A DNA stretch of 64,000 nt, taken from contig CAKZON010000056.1 in NCBI GenBank assembly GCA_937136425.1, positions 1 through 64,000 on the forward strand, given 5' to 3'. Under the pieces are notes generated by a model. The model searched no databases, was not told the origin of the DNA, and saw nothing but the letters and a program-made list of their open reading frames with translations. This stretch comes from an uncultured Crocinitomix sp. (GTDB lineage Bacteria > Bacteroidota > Bacteroidia > Flavobacteriales_D > Crocinitomicaceae). Of the stretch, positions 34,914 through 43,843 are shown piece by piece (positions within the stretch are counted from its first letter, which is position 1; each line of letters starts with the position of its first letter). A program made the position numbers and the translations under genes.

Positions 34914-37316
34914 ATGAATAGAAAAATTAGAAAAGTAGCGGTATTAGGATCAGGAGTTATGGGCTCTGCTATTGCTTGCCACTTTGCAAATATTGGTTGC
35001 AATGTTCTTTTATTAGACATGGTGCCAAGAGAATTAAATGCTGCTGAACAGAAGAAGGGATTAACGCTTGAGGATAAAGCAGTAAGAAATAGATTGGTTA
35101 ATGATTTTTTGAAAGCCTCATTAAAATCAAAACCTTCACCTATTTATAAAAAGTCGTTTGCAAGTCGTATTGAGACTGGAAACTTTGATGATGATTTTGA
35201 AAAAATAAATAGCTGTGATTGGGTTATTGAGGTTGTTGTTGAGCGATTGGATATTAAAAAAATCATTTTTGATAAAGTTGATAAATATAGAAAGCCAGGT
35301 ACTTTAGTTTCATCTAACACATCTGGAATTCCAATTCATATGATGTTGGAGGGGAGAAGTGAAGATTTTCAAAAGTATTTCTGTGGAACTCACTTTTTTA
35401 ACCCACCACGTTACTTAAAATTATTAGAGATTATTCCAACCCCAAAAACTGATCCAGCAATTGTTGATTTTTTCATGCATTATGGAGCACGTTTTTTAGG
35501 AAAGAAAACGGTGTTGTGTAAAGATACTCCAGCATTTATTGCCAACAGAGTAGGTGTTTATTCAATTATGTCGCTATTTCATTTAGTTGATGAAATGGGA
35601 TTAACTGTTGAAGAGGTTGATAAATTGACTGGTCCTGTTTTAGGGAGACCAAAGTCTGCAACTTTTAGAACTTGTGATGTAGTAGGTTTAGATACATTAG
35701 TTCATGTAGCTAACGGCGTGCGTGAAAATTGTCCTGATGACGAAGAGAATGCGCAGTTTCAATTGCCAGAGTATATTGGTAAGATGGTTGAAAACGGTTG
35801 GTTGGGGTCAAAGGCCAAACAAGGTTTTTACAAGAAAGAGGTTGTTGATGGTAAAAAATCCATTTTATCACTTAATCTTAAAACATTGGAGTATGAAGGT
35901 AAATCAAAAGTTAACTTCCCAATCTTAGCTCAAACTAAAACGGTAGATGATTTAGCCGCACGAACTAAAATGTTATTTGCCGATAAAGGCAAAGCAGGTG
36001 ATTTTTACCGTAAAGCATTTGCAGGTTTATTCGCTTACGTTTCTAATAGAATGCCTGAAATTTCTGACGAACTATACAAAATTGATGATGCTTTAAGAGC
36101 TGGTTTTGGATGGGAGTTAGGACCTTTTGAAACTTGGGATATTGTTGGTGTCGAAAAATTCATGGAGGTAGTTAAAGGACACGGTAAAACCGTTTCGCCA
36201 TGGGTACAGCAAATGCTGGATGCAGGAATCAAATCATTCTATAAAGTAGAGAATGGTGTTAAAATGTATTATGACATTGCTGCAGGTGCTTATAAGGTTA
36301 TTCCTGGTACAGAGAACTTACTTTTTATTGAGAATTTAAGAGCAGGAAATACTGTTTGGGAAAATAATGATTGCCATTTAATTGATTTAGGTGACGGAAT
36401 TTTGAATTTAGAGTTCCATACCAAAATGAATACAATTGGAGGCGGAGTTTTACAAGGAATCAACAAAGGAATTGATTTAGCCGAAACGGAATATAAAGGA
36501 TTAGTTATCTCCAACAACGGTCAAAACTTTTCAGCCGGAGCAAATGTTGGATTGATTTTTATGATGGCCGTAGAGCAAGAGTATGATGAATTGAATTTTG
36601 CTATTAAACAATTTCAAGACACAATGATGCGCATTCGTTACTCGTCTTGCCCAGTAATTGTTGCACCGCACAATATGGCTTTAGGTGGAGGCTGTGAAAT
36701 GTCAATGCACGCAGATAAAGTAATTGCTCATTCAGAATTATATATGGGCTTAGTAGAGTTTGGAGTTGGTTTGATCCCTGGTGGAGGCGGTACCAAAGAA
36801 TTTGCAAAACGTTTCTCTGATAATTTAAAATCTGGAGATGTAAGAATTAACAGGTTTAGAGATAGCTTCTTAACAATAGGTCAGGCACAAGTGTCAACCT
36901 CTGCATACGAAGCATTTGATTTAGGTTATTTACGTGAGGGAATTGACGAGGTAGTGGTTGATAGAGATTATCAATTAACAAGAGCTAAAGAGGCATGTTT
37001 ATCCTTGTTTAATGCGGGGTATACACAGCCGGTTAAAGCAACAGATATTACGGTGTTAGGTCAGGAAGGCTTAGGAATTGTTTATGTTGGAGCAGATACA
37101 ATGGCACATGGAAATTACATTTCAGAACATGATAAATACATTTCTGAGAAATTAGGATTTGTATTAGCTGGAGGTGATTTGTCAGATTTAACAAAAGTGG
37201 ATGAACAGTATTTATTGGATTTGGAGCGCAAAGCCTTTTTAGACTTATGCACCAAGAAAAAAACACTTGAACGAATTCAGTCAATAGTAACGAAGGGCAA
37301 AGTGTTGAGAAATTAG
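34914..37316 (+). CDS. fadN: 3-hydroxyacyl-CoA dehydrogenase / enoyl-CoA hydratase (FadN-like)
   Basis: An 800-residue two-function beta-oxidation enzyme. The N-terminal Rossmann domain has VAVLGSGVMGSAIACHFA (NAD binding) and the dehydrogenase signature GTHFFNPPRYLKLLEIIP. A second dehydrogenase C-terminal domain follows, and the last third is a crotonase domain with NGQNFSAGANVG, LGGGCEMSMHADK and GLIPGGGGTKEF. The dehydrogenase-first order and length fit Bacillus FadN rather than E. coli FadB. It hydrates enoyl-CoA and oxidises 3-hydroxyacyl-CoA before FadA cleaves the product. It is followed by the repeat-flanked four-helix-bundle gene, then fadA, an arrangement like Bacillus fadNAE with an insertion. 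Confidence 0.93.
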   Translation: MNRKIRKVAVLGSGVMGSAIACHFANIGCNVLLLDMVPRELNAAEQKKGLTLEDKAVRNRLVNDFLKASLKSKPSPIYKKSFASRIETGNFDDDFEKINSCDWVIEVVVERLDIKKIIFDKVDKYRKPGTLVSSNTSGIPIHMMLEGRSEDFQKYFCGTHFFNPPRYLKLLEIIPTPKTDPAIVDFFMHYGARFLGKKTVLCKDTPAFIANRVGVYSIMSLFHLVDEMGLTVEEVDKLTGPVLGRPKSATFRTCDVVGLDTLVHVANGVRENCPDDEENAQFQLPEYIGKMVENGWLGSKAKQGFYKKEVVDGKKSILSLNLKTLEYEGKSKVNFPILAQTKTVDDLAARTKMLFADKGKAGDFYRKAFAGLFAYVSNRMPEISDELYKIDDALRAGFGWELGPFETWDIVGVEKFMEVVKGHGKTVSPWVQQMLDAGIKSFYKVENGVKMYYDIAAGAYKVIPGTENLLFIENLRAGNTVWENNDCHLIDLGDGILNLEFHTKMNTIGGGVLQGINKGIDLAETEYKGLVISNNGQNFSAGANVGLIFMMAVEQEYDELNFAIKQFQDTMMRIRYSSCPVIVAPHNMALGGGCEMSMHADKVIAHSELYMGLVEFGVGLIPGGGGTKEFAKRFSDNLKSGDVRINRFRDSFLTIGQAQVSTSAYEAFDLGYLREGIDEVVVDRDYQLTRAKEACLSLFNAGYTQPVKATDITVLGQEGLGIVYVGADTMAHGNYISEHDKYISEKLGFVLAGGDLSDLTKVDEQYLLDLERKAFLDLCTKKKTLERIQSIVTKGKVLRN

Positions 37317-37336
37317 TGCGGCGATAATAGAGAAGA

Positions 37337-37357
37337 GACAAAAGACAAAAGACAAAA
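37337..37357 (+). repeat. Left flank repeat: three tandem GACAAAA heptamers
   Basis: Three exact tandem GACAAAA units occupy 37337-37357, followed by GATTAAG. The reverse complement TTTTGTC occurs twice on the other side of the small gene (37725-37731 and 37739-37745), followed by TTTAATC. The two flanks therefore form an inverted pair bracketing the four-helix-bundle gene. Confidence 0.75.
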
Positions 37358-37371
37358 GATTAAGTGGTGTA

Positions 37372-37722
37372 ATGCATAATTTTAGAGAGTTGAAAATATG
37401 GAAGCAAGGATTAAATCTTGCGATTGAAATATTTAACCTTACGAAGTCTTTTCCTGAAACTGAAAAATATGGTCTTGTTTCTCAAATTAACCGAAGTGCA
37501 GTTTCAATACCTTCAAATATTGCAGAAGGGTCTGCGCGAAGCACTGATAAGGATTTTTCTCGTTTCTTGAGTGTCGCATTGGGTTCGTCATATGAATTAG
37601 AGACGCAACTTATTGTAGGATGCAAAATAGGATATTTAACAGAAGCTAAATTTGATATAATTATAATAAAATTAAACGAATTACAAAAAATGATAAATGG
37701 TTTTAAAAAGACACTGGTTTAG
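37372..37722 (+). CDS. Four-helix-bundle protein (IVS/S23 family)
   Basis: A 116-residue helical protein beginning MHNFRELKIWKQGLNLAIEI, with the hallmark SQINRSAVSIPSNIAEGSAR and LGSSYELETQL. This is the S23/four-helix-bundle family, first seen in intervening sequences of 23S rRNA genes and related to the Avd accessory protein of diversity-generating retroelements. Its molecular role is unsettled; basic bundles of this kind are thought to bind nucleic acid. It lies in the 444-bp gap between fadN and fadA, which are normally adjacent, and is bracketed by inverted GACAAAA repeats, so it looks like an inserted cassette. Its stop codon touches the right repeat. Confidence 0.88.
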   Translation: MHNFRELKIWKQGLNLAIEIFNLTKSFPETEKYGLVSQINRSAVSIPSNIAEGSARSTDKDFSRFLSVALGSSYELETQLIVGCKIGYLTEAKFDIIIIKLNELQKMINGFKKTLV

Positions 37723-37752
37723 TCTTTTGTCAATGATCTTTTGTCTTTAATC
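37723..37752 (-). repeat. Right flank repeat: two inverted GACAAAA heptamers
   Basis: TTTTGTC at 37725-37731 and 37739-37745 are reverse complements of the left-flank heptamer; CTTTAATC (37745-37752) mirrors GATTAAG of the left flank with one extra base. The repeat starts right at the TAG stop of the four-helix-bundle gene and ends 8 bp before fadA. Confidence 0.7.
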
Positions 37753-37760
37753 TTGAAAGA

Positions 37761-38939
37761 ATGAAAACAGCATATATAGTAAAAGCATATCGAACAGCAG
37801 TAGGAAAAGCAAATAAAGGAGGGTTCAGATTTTCGCGCCCAGATGACTTGGCGGCTGATGTTATTAAACAAATTTTGGCAGAAGTACCTCAATTGGATCA
37901 TGAATTGATTGATGATGTGATTGTAGGAAATGCTATGCCTGAGGCCGAGCAAGGGTTAAACGTAGGAAGGTTCGTCTCTTTAATGGGATTGGATACTAAT
38001 AAAGTTCCAGGAATGACAGTAAACCGTTACTGTTCGTCAGGAATTGAAACAATGGCCATTGCAAAGGCTAAAATTGAAGCAGGAATTGCTGATGTTATTA
38101 TTGCTGGGGGGACAGAATCAATGTCTGCTATTGCAATGGGAGGTTGGAGAGTTGTGCCAAACGCTAAAATTTCAAAAGACCATGCTGATTGGTATTGGGG
38201 AATGGGAAATACGGCAGAGGAAGTAGCAAAGCAGTTTGATATTTCGAGAGAAGCACAGGATGAGTTTGCATTTAATTCCCACATGAAAGCGCTAAAAGCA
38301 ATTCAGGAAGGAAAATTTGCTGATGAAATTGTTCCAGTTAATGTAAATGAAGTTTATTTAGATGCAAATGGTAAAAGGGCTGAGCGCGTTAATACAATAA
38401 GCGTTGATGAAGGCCCGCGTTTGGGAACTACGACAGAAGCTTTAGCAAGGTTGAGACCCGTTTTTGCAGCTAATGGATCTGTAACAGCAGGAAATGCATC
38501 TCAAATGTCAGATGGAGCAGCATTTTGTTTAATGATGTCTGAAGAAATGGTGAAGAAGTTAAATCTAGAGCCAATTGCTCGTTTGGTTTCTTATAAAGTA
38601 GTTGGGGTTCCGCCTAGAATTATGGGAATTGGACCAGTTGAAGCAATTCCTGGTGCAGTTAAAATGGCAGGATTACAAATGAATGATATCGATTTATTTG
38701 AGTTGAACGAAGCATTTGCATCACAGTCATTAGCAGTAATTAAAGAAACTGGGGTAAATCCTGATTTGGTTAATGTGAATGGAGGAGCAATTGCATTAGG
38801 TCACCCATTAGGTTGTACAGGAGCAAAATTATCTGTTCAAATCATGAATGAATTAAAACGCCGTAACGGTAAATATGGTGTCGTAACAATGTGTATTGGA
38901 ACGGGACAAGGAGCAGCAGGTGTAATTGAAATGATGTAG
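37761..38939 (+). CDS. fadA: Acetyl-CoA acyltransferase (3-ketoacyl-CoA thiolase)
   Basis: A 392-residue thiolase of normal length. It cleaves 3-ketoacyl-CoA with CoA to give acetyl-CoA and a shortened acyl-CoA. The nucleophilic Cys is in GMTVNRYCSSGIETMA, the active His in VNGGAIALGHPLGCTGAK and the second Cys in VVTMCIGTGQGAAG near the C-terminus. It works on the product of FadN, encoded upstream beyond the inserted four-helix-bundle gene. The GNAT gene starts 2 bp after its stop. Confidence 0.95.
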   Translation: MKTAYIVKAYRTAVGKANKGGFRFSRPDDLAADVIKQILAEVPQLDHELIDDVIVGNAMPEAEQGLNVGRFVSLMGLDTNKVPGMTVNRYCSSGIETMAIAKAKIEAGIADVIIAGGTESMSAIAMGGWRVVPNAKISKDHADWYWGMGNTAEEVAKQFDISREAQDEFAFNSHMKALKAIQEGKFADEIVPVNVNEVYLDANGKRAERVNTISVDEGPRLGTTTEALARLRPVFAANGSVTAGNASQMSDGAAFCLMMSEEMVKKLNLEPIARLVSYKVVGVPPRIMGIGPVEAIPGAVKMAGLQMNDIDLFELNEAFASQSLAVIKETGVNPDLVNVNGGAIALGHPLGCTGAKLSVQIMNELKRRNGKYGVVTMCIGTGQGAAGVIEMM

Positions 38940-38941
38940 GC

Positions 38942-39391
38942 TTGAGAAATGTAGTTGACATAAAAAAAGTAGATGTAAGTCAAATCCGCGATTTGCGATA
39001 CAAAGTATTGTGGCCGCATTTAGATGGACCAAATGCTTGTCAAATTCCACCAGATGTGGAAGAGACAACTTTTCATATGGCCGCCTTGCTTGATAATAAA
39101 GTAGTTGGGACAGCTACATTAATCGTAGATATAAACCCTCGTTTTGAGGAGAAAAATCAATACCGATTAAGAGCAATGGCAACTGATCCAGAAATGAGAG
39201 GATATGGAGTAGGAGCTGATTTGGTGTCAAAAGCAATTGAAGAATTAAAAAAAATGAATGTAAAACTCTTGTGGTGTGATGCCCGGTTAATTGCAACTGG
39301 ATTTTACGAAAAACAAGATTTTAAGATAAAAGGTCAGGTCTATCAAGTACCCAAAATAGGACCACATAAATTAATGTATAAAGCGTTGTAA
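38942..39391 (+). CDS. GNAT-family N-acetyltransferase
   Basis: A 149-residue acetyltransferase with the acetyl-CoA site in motif A, LRAMATDPEMRGYGVGADLV (the Q/RxxGxG/A element), and a C-terminal FYEKQDFKIKGQVYQVPKIG. The start is a TTG 2 bp after the fadA stop; no in-frame ATG occurs before the conserved RYKVLWPH region, so the TTG is needed. The substrate is unknown. Being enclosed between fadA and fadE in one tight operon suggests a role tied to acyl-CoA metabolism or small-molecule detoxification (inference). Confidence 0.82.
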   Translation: MRNVVDIKKVDVSQIRDLRYKVLWPHLDGPNACQIPPDVEETTFHMAALLDNKVVGTATLIVDINPRFEEKNQYRLRAMATDPEMRGYGVGADLVSKAIEELKKMNVKLLWCDARLIATGFYEKQDFKIKGQVYQVPKIGPHKLMYKAL

Positions 39392-39403
39392 ATAAAAAAA
39401 GAG

Positions 39404-41206
39404 ATGGAAGAAAAACAGCCAATCAAAGGAGGAGAGTTTATTATTAAAGAAACGAATTGCGATTCAATTTTTACTCCAGAAGATTATAGTGAAGAACAAA
39501 GAATGATTGCCCAAACTTGTTTGGAATTTATCCGACAAGAGGTAGATCCTAATTTAGACCGTATTGATTCAATGGAGGAAGGTTTAATGCCTACTTTGGT
39601 TGAGAAAGCAGGTGAACTAGGAATGCTTGGTATGTCTGTACCAATGGATTTAAGTGGAATGGGAGCTGATTTTCCAACATCAATTTTGGCAACAGAATAT
39701 TTAGGAAGAGGACATTCTTTTTCTGTTGCATATGGAGCGCACACAGGAATTGGAACTTTACCAATTTTATATTACGGAACTGAAGCACAAAAACAAAAAT
39801 ATATTCCAAATTTAGCAACAGGAGTTTGGAAAGCAGCATATTGCTTAACAGAACCAAGTTCAGGTTCAGATGCTAATTCTGGGAAAACAACAGCTAAACT
39901 AACTGAAGACGGTAAAGGATATATCCTTAACGGACAAAAAATGTGGATTACGAATGCTGGTTTTGCAAATGTATTTACAGTTTTTGCAAAAATTGGAGAT
40001 GATGAAAACTTGACAGGTTTCATTGTAGATGCAGATTCGGAAGGAATTACTTTAAATGCGGAAGAAAAGAAGATGGGGATTAAAGGTTCGTCTACGCGTC
40101 AAGTATTCTTTAATAATGTTACTGTTCCAGTAGAAAATTTACTGGGAGAGCGCAATAAAGGATTTAAGATTGCTTTGAATATTTTAAATATTGGGCGAAT
40201 CAAATTGGCAGCCGGAGTAATGGGGGGAGCTAAAGAAGTAATCAATCATTCTGTGCGTTATGCGAATGAAAGAGAACAATTTGGTAGACCAATTTCTAAA
40301 TATGGTGCTATTAGACATAAAATTGCAGAGCAGGCAATTGGAACTTTTGCTTTAGAATCGGCGGTATATCGCTGTTCAGCAAATATAGACCAAGCAATTG
40401 CTGCAAAGGTTGAAGAGGGGATGGATAAGCAAAAAGCGACTTTAAAAGGAATTGAAGAATTTGCTGCTGAATGCGCAATGCTTAAAGTAGTAGGATCAGA
40501 AGTGTTGGATTATTGTGTTGATGAGGCCGTGCAAATATTTGGCGGAATGGGATTCTCTGCAGAGTCTTCAGTAGAAAGAGCTTATCGTGATTCAAGAATT
40601 AATAGAATTTTTGAAGGAACAAATGAAATCAATCGTTTATTAACTGTTGACATGATTTTGAAAAAAGCCATGAAAGGTGAATTAGATTTAATGGGGCCTG
40701 CAATGGCTGTGGCAAATGAATTAATGAGCATTCCCGATTTTGAAGATCCTTCAGACGAATTGTTTGCAGAAGAGAAAAAGTACATAAATAACTTTAAGAA
40801 AACATTAATGATGGTGGCAGGAACAGCTGCACAAAAATTAATGATGCAACTTTCAAAAGAACAAGAAGTATTAATGAACATTGCAGATATTGCAAATGAA
40901 GTTTATGTTGCAGAATCTGTATTGTTGCGTGTAGAAAAGATGGTGAAAGCTAAAGGAGCTGAAGCTTGTGAAGAGTACATTGCAATTGTAAATACATTCT
41001 TGTTTGATGCAGCTGATAGAATCAATAAATCAGGTAAAGATGCATTGATGGCGTTTGTAGAAGGAGATGAAATGAGAATGATGTTAATGGGCTTAAAACG
41101 ATTCACGAAAGTGGCGCCGTATAACACGAAAAACGCACGTCAATTAATTGCAACCAAATTAATCGAAAAAGGAGAGTACTGTCTTTCAGATGCAATTAAC
41201 CTATAA
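39404..41206 (+). CDS. fadE: Acyl-CoA dehydrogenase (FadE-like, long form)
   Basis: A 600-residue flavoenzyme for the first oxidation of beta-oxidation. The N-terminal 400 residues are the classical dehydrogenase: AAYCLTEPSSGSDANS, ILNGQKMWITNAGFANVF (FAD/substrate), YANEREQFGRPISKYGAI, FGGMGFSAESSVERAYRD and FEGTNEINRLL, where the Glu is the likely catalytic base. A helical C-terminal extension of about 180 residues fits the 600-residue FadE/YusJ type rather than the 380-residue short-chain type. It ends the fad operon; a strong terminator follows 39 bp later. Confidence 0.94.
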   Translation: MEEKQPIKGGEFIIKETNCDSIFTPEDYSEEQRMIAQTCLEFIRQEVDPNLDRIDSMEEGLMPTLVEKAGELGMLGMSVPMDLSGMGADFPTSILATEYLGRGHSFSVAYGAHTGIGTLPILYYGTEAQKQKYIPNLATGVWKAAYCLTEPSSGSDANSGKTTAKLTEDGKGYILNGQKMWITNAGFANVFTVFAKIGDDENLTGFIVDADSEGITLNAEEKKMGIKGSSTRQVFFNNVTVPVENLLGERNKGFKIALNILNIGRIKLAAGVMGGAKEVINHSVRYANEREQFGRPISKYGAIRHKIAEQAIGTFALESAVYRCSANIDQAIAAKVEEGMDKQKATLKGIEEFAAECAMLKVVGSEVLDYCVDEAVQIFGGMGFSAESSVERAYRDSRINRIFEGTNEINRLLTVDMILKKAMKGELDLMGPAMAVANELMSIPDFEDPSDELFAEEKKYINNFKKTLMMVAGTAAQKLMMQLSKEQEVLMNIADIANEVYVAESVLLRVEKMVKAKGAEACEEYIAIVNTFLFDAADRINKSGKDALMAFVEGDEMRMMLMGLKRFTKVAPYNTKNARQLIATKLIEKGEYCLSDAINL

Positions 41207-41244
41207 ACTTAGGTTCTAATTAATAAAACTCAATTAACGTAAAA

Positions 41245-41276
41245 GGGCGTCACCAAATTTTGGTGACGCCCTTTTT
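41245..41276 (+). terminator. Terminator at the end of the fad operon (probably bidirectional)
   Basis: GGGCGTCACCA (41245-41255) pairs perfectly with TGGTGACGCCC (41261-41271), followed by TTTTT. Four A before the stem give a T-run on the other strand, so it may also stop transcription from the convergent gene ending at 41333. Confidence 0.92.
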
Positions 41277-41332
41277 ATTTTTTTATTCGCATATAGCTCG
41301 TAGCCAAAACGAATTACTAATTACAAATTGAA

Positions 41333-42955
41333 TTATCCAATTGTAATTCTTGTAGCTCTCATTTTCTTACCTCTTTTTCCAAATAAGATAGCAGCATTGT
41401 CAGAGTACTGAACGTAAGATTGTGGCATTAATGGCATTTTCACACCTTCGCTTGCATCTTTAGATTTGAACAATACATCTCCGTGTACACTTCCGTCAGG
41501 CTTAAATGTATTCAACATTGTAACTGAATTTCTTTGTCTAACAGATTTAGGGTTCTTTCCTTCTTTTACACGGTCAGCATTCTTAGGGTTTTCGTTGTAT
41601 AAAATGTAAATGTTATTATCATTTTCAATTACAGAAATTCCATAATAAGGTAATTCATTTACACCAGGGTACATTCCAAATCCTAATTGTTGTAAGAAAC
41701 TTGCTCCACCATTTTTGGCAGTACAAAATTGTTTTTTCTTAATAACAGAAGCAGTTTCCATTTTTCCTTCAGGACTCATGAACATTACAACTACATTACC
41801 ATATAACCAAGTTTCTGATGTTTGAGTAGCTCCACTAGAAGAAGTCGTCTCATTATATGTATATACATAGTGCTCTGCAACAACTGCATATCCACCATTG
41901 TCTAATGGAATAGATTTACGCACAACGTATGGAGGGAATTTTCCTTTTTTAGCTTTACGCTTTCCAGCAAGTTCTTCAATTAAATCTTCGCTGAAAGGAG
42001 AAACGTTTGAAGTAACAACCTCTTTAGATTTAGGATCAATTTTTAGAAAGAAGAATCCTTTGTAGTTATCAACCAATTGGATTTTTTTATCACTATAGAA
42101 TCCCATTCCAATCAACTCATCTTTATCATTTACATCTAAATCAATAGATCTGATGATATAATCAGAGAATCCGATTTCGTATTGCTTTAATTCACCCGTT
42201 TCGTGGAAGTAAGAATATACGTTTGTGTAGTATCTTGATTTTGAATCTTTAGCTTTTTTCTCTTCACGAGACATTCTTAATGTTGCAATCATGTGGATAT
42301 TTCCATCACGATCAATCTCAACATCTGTTAAAGTGAAATCTTTATCAGCTTCAGCAAATTCAATATCCTTTGCCCAAACTGTAGACATATCAGGATTAAC
42401 TACTTTTAAACCATATCTTACATTCTCATTTCTTTTAGTAGGATAAGTCGTTAGAATCAACATTTTAGTTGAATCAATACTTGTGAATGTTGTGAACGGA
42501 TTTCTGAATGCTCCAAATTTGTCATCATTCACTTGTGCTGCTTCGAAATTCTTTAAGAACTTTCCTGTGTTAGGATCTAACTGAGATGCATATAATGTAT
42601 ATGAATCTGCTTTACGATCGAAATAACGAGAAAAGAAAAATGTTGAAGAACCAAATTTTTCAGCACCAACAAACTTAACTTTCTTTTTATCTACCTTAGG
42701 TACTTCAATATCAAATTTACTTTTGATATCTAAAGAACCATCTAAGTTTAATACTCTAAATTTTTTCCCTAATAAACCAGCGCTAGTTAGGAATGACGAT
42801 TGATCGTTTTGGACATCAATAATCGTTCTAATTGACTCAAGGCTTGTTACCTTAAATTGGCTTCCATTCTCAATTTTTACATCTTGAGAATAAGAAGTTT
42901 GGGAGCCAGCTAAAACCATCATGAATAGACACAATGACTTAAATTGCTTTTTCAT
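41333..42955 (-). CDS. Exported protein of unknown function
   Basis: A 540-residue protein with a signal peptide MKKQFKSLCLFMMVLAGSQT. The start at 42955 was chosen because it opens this signal; an in-frame ATG at 43054 would add 33 residues without sense. The mature part is strand-rich, with propeller-like segments such as VEIDRDGNIHMIATLRMS and SIDLDVNDKDELIGMGFY, and refers to no catalytic motif I recognise. It is divergent from the small outer-membrane-like gene at 43054, sharing a 98-bp region. Confidence 0.75.
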   Translation of the reverse strand: MKKQFKSLCLFMMVLAGSQTSYSQDVKIENGSQFKVTSLESIRTIIDVQNDQSSFLTSAGLLGKKFRVLNLDGSLDIKSKFDIEVPKVDKKKVKFVGAEKFGSSTFFFSRYFDRKADSYTLYASQLDPNTGKFLKNFEAAQVNDDKFGAFRNPFTTFTSIDSTKMLILTTYPTKRNENVRYGLKVVNPDMSTVWAKDIEFAEADKDFTLTDVEIDRDGNIHMIATLRMSREEKKAKDSKSRYYTNVYSYFHETGELKQYEIGFSDYIIRSIDLDVNDKDELIGMGFYSDKKIQLVDNYKGFFFLKIDPKSKEVVTSNVSPFSEDLIEELAGKRKAKKGKFPPYVVRKSIPLDNGGYAVVAEHYVYTYNETTSSSGATQTSETWLYGNVVVMFMSPEGKMETASVIKKKQFCTAKNGGASFLQQLGFGMYPGVNELPYYGISVIENDNNIYILYNENPKNADRVKEGKNPKSVRQRNSVTMLNTFKPDGSVHGDVLFKSKDASEGVKMPLMPQSYVQYSDNAAILFGKRGKKMRATRITIG

Positions 42956-43024
42956 AGTTTGCTTTTTTGTTTTAAAATTTTGCTCAAAGATGGTGTTTAT
43001 ATCGATAATAATGAAATTAAACCG

Positions 43025-43032
43025 TAATTTTG
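43025..43032 (+). promoter_or_regulatory. Candidate -7 promoter box for the exported protein gene at 43054
   Basis: TAATTTTG matches TANNTTTG exactly and lies 21 bp before the start codon. I see no clear TTTG -33 box at the right distance. Confidence 0.4.
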
Positions 43033-43053
43033 AGGTAATAATTAACAAGAACA

Positions 43054-43740
43054 ATGAAAAAATTTTTAATCATAACATTAATTTCTCTATACGGATTGAA
43101 TTTGTATAGTCAGGATGAACCAAAGGTAGTTGTATTTAATTCCTCAAAGTCTGAGCGTAAGTCATCTGGCGTTACGAATCTTTTAAAATTTGGAATGTTA
43201 GAACCATTCTCAGGAAGCTTTTCTGTTTACTATGAGCGTGTGTTAACTGAAAAAATTTCGGCAGAAATAGGATTAGGATTAACAATCAATGATTATTTGA
43301 ACGTTGCATTGAACGATTTGGATGATTTATTTGGAGGATCAAACGGAAGTCAAGCAAGACTAGGGCAAGCATTTTCATTAGGTGTGCGTTATTTTCCTGG
43401 ATTAATACCTGAAGATTTTTACGTAGCTCCAGAATTCAGATTTAAGCGTTACGTGAGTACACAGTCTTATACTGAGGATGGAATTGATAAAACATTCAAT
43501 GAATCAAAAGTTCTTTCTGTAGGAAGAGTAACGTTTGGATACCAATATTTAGTTATGGATAATATCTTCTGGGACTTTTATGGCGGTTTTGGAATTGCTC
43601 AAGTAAGTCAAAAGGAATTATCAGTTGAAAACATTTATGACCCTGAAACTGGTTTGTCTGAAACTGTATATGGACCTAGCGAATCTACTGGCTTAGTTCC
43701 AAAATTACATATTGGAATTAAATTAGGAATAGGTTTTTAG
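43054..43740 (+). CDS. Putative outer-membrane beta-barrel protein
   Basis: A 228-residue exported protein (signal peptide MKKFLIITLISLYGLNLYSQ). The mature part alternates aromatic and polar residues in short strands (SGSFSVYYERVL, AEIGLGLTINDYL, FSLGVRYFPGLI, VGRVTFGYQYLVMDNIFWDF) and ends with KLHIGIKLGIGF, a typical barrel terminus. Eight to ten strands fit a small OmpW/porin-family barrel. No specific family or ligand can be named. The ECF sigma gene begins 103 bp after its stop. Confidence 0.75.
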   Translation: MKKFLIITLISLYGLNLYSQDEPKVVVFNSSKSERKSSGVTNLLKFGMLEPFSGSFSVYYERVLTEKISAEIGLGLTINDYLNVALNDLDDLFGGSNGSQARLGQAFSLGVRYFPGLIPEDFYVAPEFRFKRYVSTQSYTEDGIDKTFNESKVLSVGRVTFGYQYLVMDNIFWDFYGGFGIAQVSQKELSVENIYDPETGLSETVYGPSESTGLVPKLHIGIKLGIGF

Positions 43741-43843
43741 GTATTGATATTTGAACTTTGCCTTTCAATTTTCCTACAAAATAGCCTTGCATTTAAATCT
43801 AATTTTTGCTCCCGAATGTAAATATGTTATAGCTTTATAACAA

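Noticed and set aside
37317..37760. Diversity-generating retroelement around the four-helix-bundle (Avd-like) gene
   Set aside because: There is no reverse transcriptase, template repeat or variable repeat nearby; only the accessory-type small protein is present.
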